A DNA stretch of 64,000 nt from Colius striatus (lineage: Eukaryota; Chordata; Aves; Coliiformes; Coliidae): the NCBI RefSeq assembly GCF_028858725.1, contig NC_084764.1:19705501-19769500 (forward strand). The letters run 5' to 3'. Below are positions 57,701 through 64,000 of the stretch, piece after piece. Position 1 is the stretch's first letter. Each line of letters opens with the position of its first letter. Under the pieces are notes generated by a model, which was not told where the DNA came from, searched no databases, and worked only from the letters and a program-made list of their open reading frames with translations. The position numbers were made by a program, and so were the translations under genes.

Positions 57701-60700
57701 ATTAAACCACCTACCTGTCCTTGTCTTTATCTGAAAATGTGGCAACAAGTTTTCCTGTGAATGTCCATTTTGTTTGGCAGTAGAAATAGATATAATTGTT
57801 TTAAGAAAAATCCCCCAAAAGCTTAAAAGCCCAAAATGGGATAGATATCCACAGAGCATAGTGTTCACTGATTGGAGACTCATCTGATGCTATGCAGCTC
57901 AGGATTCCCAGCATCTGAAGAGATATAAAATCATCTATGCTATCCCTTGCTTTTTTATAGTATTAGCTCCACTAAATGACATTTTAAGTGATACTTCAGA
58001 GAGTCTGAGTACCTTTCTTATCAGGATCATAAAAAACCAGGGCCTCTTGGTGGAGAGCAATGGCACGCTAATTTTGAGAGAGAAATGTAAAACCAACTGA
58101 TACCAGATCTGTGTTACTGGTATGACTTGCAGAGGGTAAAAGTATGGAGAAAAAAAGACTACTACTCTAGTTGTTCTGAATGCTTGCTATTAAATTCCAG
58201 ATGTTTAGCTTCTATTTTTTTATGCTGTGGATAAATTTTATTTATGTTCTTTTAGCTCTGTACACATCAGGTACACTCAAAATACAAGGCCTGGTCCTGT
58301 ACCTGAGAAAGCTGTGGATTAACTTTTGCATTCTTGAAAGATCTTACTGATATGGAAATAATACTGCAGAGGTATAAAATCTGCTTGTGTGGGTGTGCAA
58401 GTGCTGGAGTATCAGGCTTTTGGTGTTTAGAGAAAATGAAGAATTACCTGCAATCTGTCCAATCTTGTATTTTTAACTTCTATGCTGCAGTAGTGCTAGA
58501 GCTACTCAGACTCTGTGTTATTGATAAGATTCCTTCCGTTCTGGTAGGTACAAGTGTGAGCTATAGCATCTGATGAAATTATCAGTCTGTGATTTAAAAA
58601 AAAAAAAAATCCTAGTTTTACACCTGCCAACAGAACATGGGGAGTGATGTGACCAGCTGTGAAGCGTGTGCAATGTTAATTTTTCTGTGAATTCAGGGCT
58701 GGGTATCAGTACATAGAGGAACGTGAAGTCCTTCTGGCAGAATGATGGCCAAAGGACCACATCTCTCATGTATTGCTCAGTTAAATGAAATCCTCTTTGC
58801 AGTTTGCCACTGAGTCTTGTGAATGGTGGGGTGAATAATGGGAAGTGAACTCCTCCATGCCTAGTGCCTATCTGAATGTGCCTCAGAAGACAGCCTGAGG
58901 CACCTGAGCTTTTTGGTCCTTGGCTTAGGAAGCATGAATGTGTGCTTTTAAGAGCTGCATAGTAAGTTGAGTTCCTCTGCAAGATTCTTGATTTTGTGGA
59001 ATGATATAAGTTTCACAGCAACTTTTCTTGAATAAGCAAAATTATTGAATTAAAAGTAAAAATATGAATGCAATTGATTCATTAGCATTTGCATATCTTC
59101 CTTTTAAAGCTGTTTTTCAGTTTGAATTTGTGTGCAGTGAATACTCCCTTTTAGCAGCTATTATCTGCTATTAATTTGTTAACATTCATGTCCCATAATC
59201 CAGAAGCACAAATTCTGTGGTTTTTTTGAATAAATATGTGTGCGGACTTTTGGTATTTTGAGCATAAATGGATACTTGGTTATTTGGTTAAGAAAATCTG
59301 CTACTCTCATTGTGCTATTTCCTTGCAGCTGCAGACGATATAAAAAAATACTTGACCAGCGAAAGTGTGTGCAATCTCTTTGCTGTACTGTTGCTATACA
59401 TAAGTGATAAATGTTTACTGGCATTTGTTAGTAAATCCTCAGATGCTCAGTACAGTGTGATAGCCTTGGTTTAAAGACAGCTTCATATGTAGTGCATTGT
59501 GACTGGGAGAGAATGCTGATACGGGCATCTGTGTGTTAGATTTCTTCAACTACATTGTCATCAGGTTTTCCTGGATTTTTTTATGAAAAGAAACTGTGGG
59601 TTAATCCTCTGTATTTTTTTCTTAAGTATAAAAATCACATATTTCCAGAACCAAAGCTGAAAAAAACCCCACCAAAGGGAAGTTACCTTTGGATTTTAGT
59701 TACATGTTAGAGAGATTACTTTGCCATGTAATGCAAACTGTTTTACAATATAGCAGGCTTTTCCCCTAAAAGCAGAGAAATACACTTGGCTATTATCAAC
59801 AAATGTTTGTGAGTACTAAACTTATTTTAAAAACCACCACAACAATACCTTTTTGGAATGTTATTCAAGCTTCTTCATCTTTAGGTCTTGGGTCTCCATG
59901 GTTGTCAATTGCTGATATCAACCTGGCTAGCTGGGATCAGATGTCCAGTGTGTCTGTAGATGTCATCTAAAGTGCACTTATTAAAGATTGTCTGTATCAA
60001 TACAGTGCATGAAGGTAAAGCAGAGAATGAATAATTCTCATGTTCTTTGATGTGTATCTCCTTTGGATTATGTATATTCTAATATGAGATGTTGATATTG
60101 CCAGTTAAAGACAGTTTAAGTGGCACTTTCTAACTTCTCCTTTTTTTTTTTTTGTTTGATTGGTTTGGTTGGGTTTTTTTTGTTGATTGGTTTGTTTTTG
60201 TCCTTTCTTTTTTTCACTTGGATTCTCATTGCATAAGGCTCTGTCACCTTGCTTTAGCTGAAAAGTCATTAAGTAGATCTTTCTTAAGATTTATCCATAA
60301 CTGCCTTAGGTTTGGAAAAATGATTTGTAGGTAATGATGTATTCTGGAAAATCTTCTGCTCTGTAATCATTATGAGAACCGAGCTGTTAAGCAACAAAAG
60401 TTGTTTATAGTCATATGCCAGTTTGTATTATGCTTTATTTTTCTCTTGGTTGCTTGATTCAGACCTTTTAAAAATTACTAGTAACAAGTACAAAATTATG
60501 GGAAAAAAAAAAAGTATTCACACATATCTTGGTAATAATTAACCTTAAAAATAATAGTTTAAAGTCCTAAGAAAAAAATTAATACAGAAAAAACATGGAT
60601 ACTTCTGCATACACACAGAAACAAAGGCATTATTACCTTTTCAGTTATTCGTGTTAAGTCTCAAGAGAATCGTTTATAGTCCTTGTGCCTCAGAGTAACT

Positions 60701-61570
60701 GTAGATACTAGAAATGACAACCACTTGTCTCGTCCTAGAATATATTTCAACTCTTTTGAACTTAAACTGTAGACTAGTTTCAACATCTCACCCAGTGATC
60801 TTTTGATTTCTATCTTTAATAGTCATGCAATGGGCTTGTGATGTTGCATCATTTAAAATGCTTTCAAAATCACATGTTAAAAGGATAAAAATGCAGTATT
60901 ACACATTGTCCTCCTATTTATGAGATTTCCTGAAAGACCTAAAATTTCACCCTGCAGCAGTTTCTTCTCCTTCTGTCTGTTTCTTCTGAGAATGGAACAA
61001 GGTATCTTGACAGAAAGTGGTTTTTGGATGATTAGTTGGTTGATTTATTTTTAAGTCTTTGGTATACTGGAACTCACAATAAAGTTCCTAAAAGAAAAAT
61101 GAAATTAAATATCTTTTCTTGTTTAAGTCCCTTAGTAAAACATCCTTATCAAATGTACTTCTGTGTTTTCAGGGTCATACTGGCCTCTGATTATCTTATA
61201 CAATGCACACAGAAAATGAATATATGCTGATAATATAAGTTAATTATTAAATCCAAGGTTTTCTATTATTCTGACAAGAAAAGGCTGCAGAAACCTTATA
61301 GAAAAACAGACACACAAATATTGAGCATCCTCATTATCCCATTCTGATTTATGTCCTGCACTGTTATTTGTGATTGGCTTCCCTATGATTAGAATTGAAA
61401 AGTAAACCAAATCTCACCGATACAAGAAAGATTAAAAAGTACAAGCAGAAACATTAACCAAAGTATTCTAGTCTATGTAACTGATTGCATACCACAGAAA
61501 AGTATTTAAAAACATTTCATATGGTTGTTAAGACAGTTGTATGGGAAACAGCTTCAGTCACTAAGTGAAA
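54754..61570. other. Intergenic region, no gene recognised
   Basis: AT-rich, with T/G-rich low-complexity tracts at 55995-56060 and 60140-60210. The frames at 57285-57689 (minus) and 58518-58982 (minus, 154 codons) lack any recognisable domain. No interspersed repeat is clear. Confidence 0.55.
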
Positions 61571-61780
61571 ATCATAGAATGGTAGGAATTGGAAGGGACC
61601 TTTAGAGATCATCTAGTCCAACCCCCCTGCAGAAGCAGATCCACCTAGATCAGGTCCCATAGGAACATGTCCAGGCTGGTCTTGAAGACCTCCAAGGAAG
61701 GAGACTCCACAACCCTTCTGGGCAGCTTGTTCCACTGCTCCCTCACCTGAACAGTAAAATAGTTTTTTCTTATATTTAAT
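61571..61780 (-). mobile_element. CR1 3' UTR fragment
   Basis: The plus strand starts ATCATAGAATGGTAGGAATT, the inverted CR1 tail with its octamer, and runs back to CTTATATTTAA just inside ORF2. It is well preserved, about 210 bp. Confidence 0.95.
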
Positions 61781-62353
61781 TCCACAGATTAATATATTTC
61801 TTTTTTTTCAGGTTACAATGTGGGAAGTCTTGACTTTTTCTCCATGCTGATAAAAATTAAAAATCTTGCAGCTCTTTGCAGGATGTGTATAATCTGCTAT
61901 GTCCAACTGCTACAAAAAATAAAAGCCTCAACTGTTGTTCGCCAAGTAGGCATTTTCTGCTTTAAAATACATTATAAACTCAGGTTCACATCTCTTTGCA
62001 AAAGTATTATTAGGGAAGCACAAGCCTAACATTCCAACGTAATTTGCACTAAGATAATACACCCACAGATATGTGTATTTATACACACATGTAAACCTGC
62101 ATGTATATAAAACTATACACCAGTCTTTCCAAAGGAGACTGCAAACCTACTGTGCTACATCCCACAGGTAACTGACCCTCTAAACTGCTTATCCGCTCAA
62201 ATTTATCACAGCTCAGAAATAATCTTATTTCAAGAAATGAAGTGTTTTGTCCATGGCTGTATGATAGTACATTATTACTGAAGGTATTTTATAAGCACAG
62301 TTACTTGGTGCAGGATGCACTTGTCTGTAGGAACACAGGTTTGGATGCTTTTT
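61781..62353. other. Spacer between two CR1 elements
   Basis: AT-rich sequence with short TA/CA alternations near 62070-62120. Nothing else seen. Confidence 0.6.
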
Positions 62354-64000
62354 GGTGACCCCACAGCAAAAGCTGAGGATACAGAGAAGGCCGAAGTACT
62401 GAATGCCTTCTTTGCTTCAGTCTTTACAGCCAAGGCTGACCCCCGGGAAGCCCGGTCCGGCAAGGATAACAGGATGGCCAGGACAGCAGAGGAGTTGCCC
62501 TGGGTGGAAGAGGAAGAGGTTAAAGACTTGTTGGCCAGCTTAAGGCTCATAAGTCAATGGGTCCTGATGGGATGCATCTTAGAGTGCTGAGGAAGCTGGC
62601 TGATGTGATTGCTAAGCCTCTCTCCATCATTTTTGAACACTCATGGAGGACGGGCAAGGTGCCTGAGGACTGGAGAAAGGCCAATGTCATGTCAGTCTTC
62701 AGAAAGGGCAGGAAGGACGACCCAGGAAACTACAGGCGGGTCAGCCTCACCTCTATCCCTGGAACAGTGGTGGAACAACTCATCCTGAATGTTATCACTG
62801 AACATATGAAGGATAAGATGGTTATCAGGGAGAGTCAACACGGCTTCACCAAGGGGAAATCCCGTTCGACCAACCTGAGATCCTTCTATGAGTGCATAAC
62901 TGGCTGGCTAGATGAGGGGAGAGCAGCGGATGTCATCTACCTTGACTTCAGCAAGGCTTTTGACACTGTCTCCCACAACATCCTCATCAGAAAGCTCAGG
63001 CAGTGTGGCTTGGATGAGTGGACAGTGAGGTGGATTGAGAGCTGGCTCAATGATAGAGCCCAGAGGGTGGTGATCAATAGCACAGAATGGAGTTGGAGTT
63101 CCATAGCGATTGATTCTGGGGCCAGTCTTGTTCAACATCTTCATAAACGACCTGGATGAGGGGACAGAGTGTACTCTCAGCAAGTTGGCTGATGACACCA
63201 AACTGGGAGGACTGGCTGATTCCCCAGAAGGCTGTGCTGCTATTCAGCGGGATCTCGACGGGCTTGAGAGTTGGGCAGAGAGGAATCTCATGAGGTTCAA
63301 CAAGGACAAGTGCAGAGTCCTGCACCTGGGAAGGAATAACCCCATGCACCAGTACAGGCTGGAGGTCGAACTGCTGAAGAGCAGCTCTATAGAGAGAGAC
63401 CTGGGAGCCCTGGTTGATAATAAACTAACCATGAGCCAGCAATGTGCCCTTGTGGCCAAGAAGGCCAATGGCATCCTGGGATGCATCAAGAAGAGTGTAG
63501 CCAGCAGGTCAAGGGAGGTTTTGCTCCCTCTCTACTCTGCCCTGGTGAGGCCTCATCTGGAGTCCTGTGTCCAGTTCTGGGCTCCCCAGCTCAAGAGGGA
63601 TAGGGAAGTGCTGGAGAGAGTACAGCACAGGGCCACCAAGATGATCAGGGCACTGGAGCATCTTTCATACGAGGAAAGGCTACAGGAACTGGGGCTGTTT
63701 AGTCTGGAGAAGAGGAGACTGAGGGGAGATCTTATTAACATTTATAAATATCTAAAGGGTGGGTGTCAGGAGGCTGGGAAATACCTTTTTTCTATAGTAG
63801 CTAGTAACAGGACAAGGGGTAATGGGATCAAGCTGGAACACAAAAAGTTCCACTTAAATATAAGAAAAAAATATTTCACTGATCCGGTGAGGGAGCCCTG
63901 GCACAGGCTGCCCAGAGGAGTTATGGAGTCTCCTTCCTTGGAGGTCTTCAAGACCTGCCTGGACATGTTCCTATGGGACTTAATCTAAGTGGACCTGCTT
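62354..64000 (+). mobile_element. CR1 LINE with most of the reverse transcriptase, leaves the window at the right edge
   Basis: It starts in ORF2 upstream of RT (TAKAEDTEKAEVLNAFFASVF), so the endonuclease part is missing. A frame covers 62557-63159 and carries the RT fingers and palm with YLDFSKAFDTVSHN (motif A, 62938-62980). Another covers 63110-63988 and has LADD (motif C, 63185-63196) and the full C-terminus ending LDMFLWDLI with a stop at 63986-63988. Two breaks disable it: a frameshift near 62540-62555, and a net loss of about 17 bp near 63095-63110, compared with the copy at 690, that removes motif B. The 3' UTR continues beyond the window. Confidence 0.96.

Noticed and set aside
58518..58982. 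154-codon minus frame in the intergenic region
   Set aside because: No domain, no splice or promoter context, no conserved family look.
1..64000. CRISPR arrays, tRNA or rRNA genes, bacterial operons
   Set aside because: None seen. Base composition, introns, CpG islands and CR1 elements show vertebrate nuclear DNA.

Overview
This window is a piece of a bird nuclear genome. Three things point there: several CR1 LINE copies with the avian-type octamer 3' end, solo LTRs of types that are common in birds, and a divergent gene pair in conserved vertebrate order, RALGAPA1 on the minus strand and BRMS1L on the plus strand. There is no bacterial or organellar content and no CRISPR array. Most long open frames are chance frames, frames inside CpG islands, or CR1 reverse transcriptase remains.

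Layout. 1-11570 is the 5' part of RALGAPA1, probably intron 1 in antisense view, with one decayed CR1 at 690-2049. 11225-12140 is the RALGAPA1 CpG island; its first coding exon is 11576-11681 on the minus strand, and a striking 60-bp pentanucleotide array sits upstream. 12140-21030 is the spacer between the two start regions. It carries a 643-bp solo LTR with a perfect 6-bp target duplication, a CR1, and an isolated CpG cluster near 19.8 kb. 21030-22080 is the BRMS1L CpG island. BRMS1L runs from 21580 to 45251 in ten coding exons that join in phase to 323 residues, with a 3' UTR to about 46660. 46.7-64 kb is intergenic: CR1 scraps, two neighbouring solo LTRs with perfect 5-bp target duplications, and a long CR1 that leaves the window at the right edge.

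BRMS1L encodes a SIN3-HDAC corepressor subunit of the BRMS1/SDS3 family. RALGAPA1 encodes the catalytic alpha-1 subunit of the Ral GTPase-activating complex. The two share a neighbourhood but have separate CpG-island promoters about 9.7 kb apart, and nothing in the sequence links their functions.

The best observations are: (1) BRMS1L intron 6 is a textbook U12-type AT-AC intron (ATATCCTTT donor, CCTAAC-type branch site, AC acceptor), so any GT-AG-only gene model breaks there; (2) BRMS1L exons 2-4 are flanked by about 560 bp of nearly identical, inverted CR1 sequence, a layout known to favour circular RNA; (3) one of these CR1 copies sits inside a solo LTR, which orders the two insertions in time; (4) a solo LTR has an alpharetrovirus-like promoter/poly(A) layout with duplicated upstream blocks; (5) a possible 26-nt poison exon and a weak exon-4 donor lie in the same intron.
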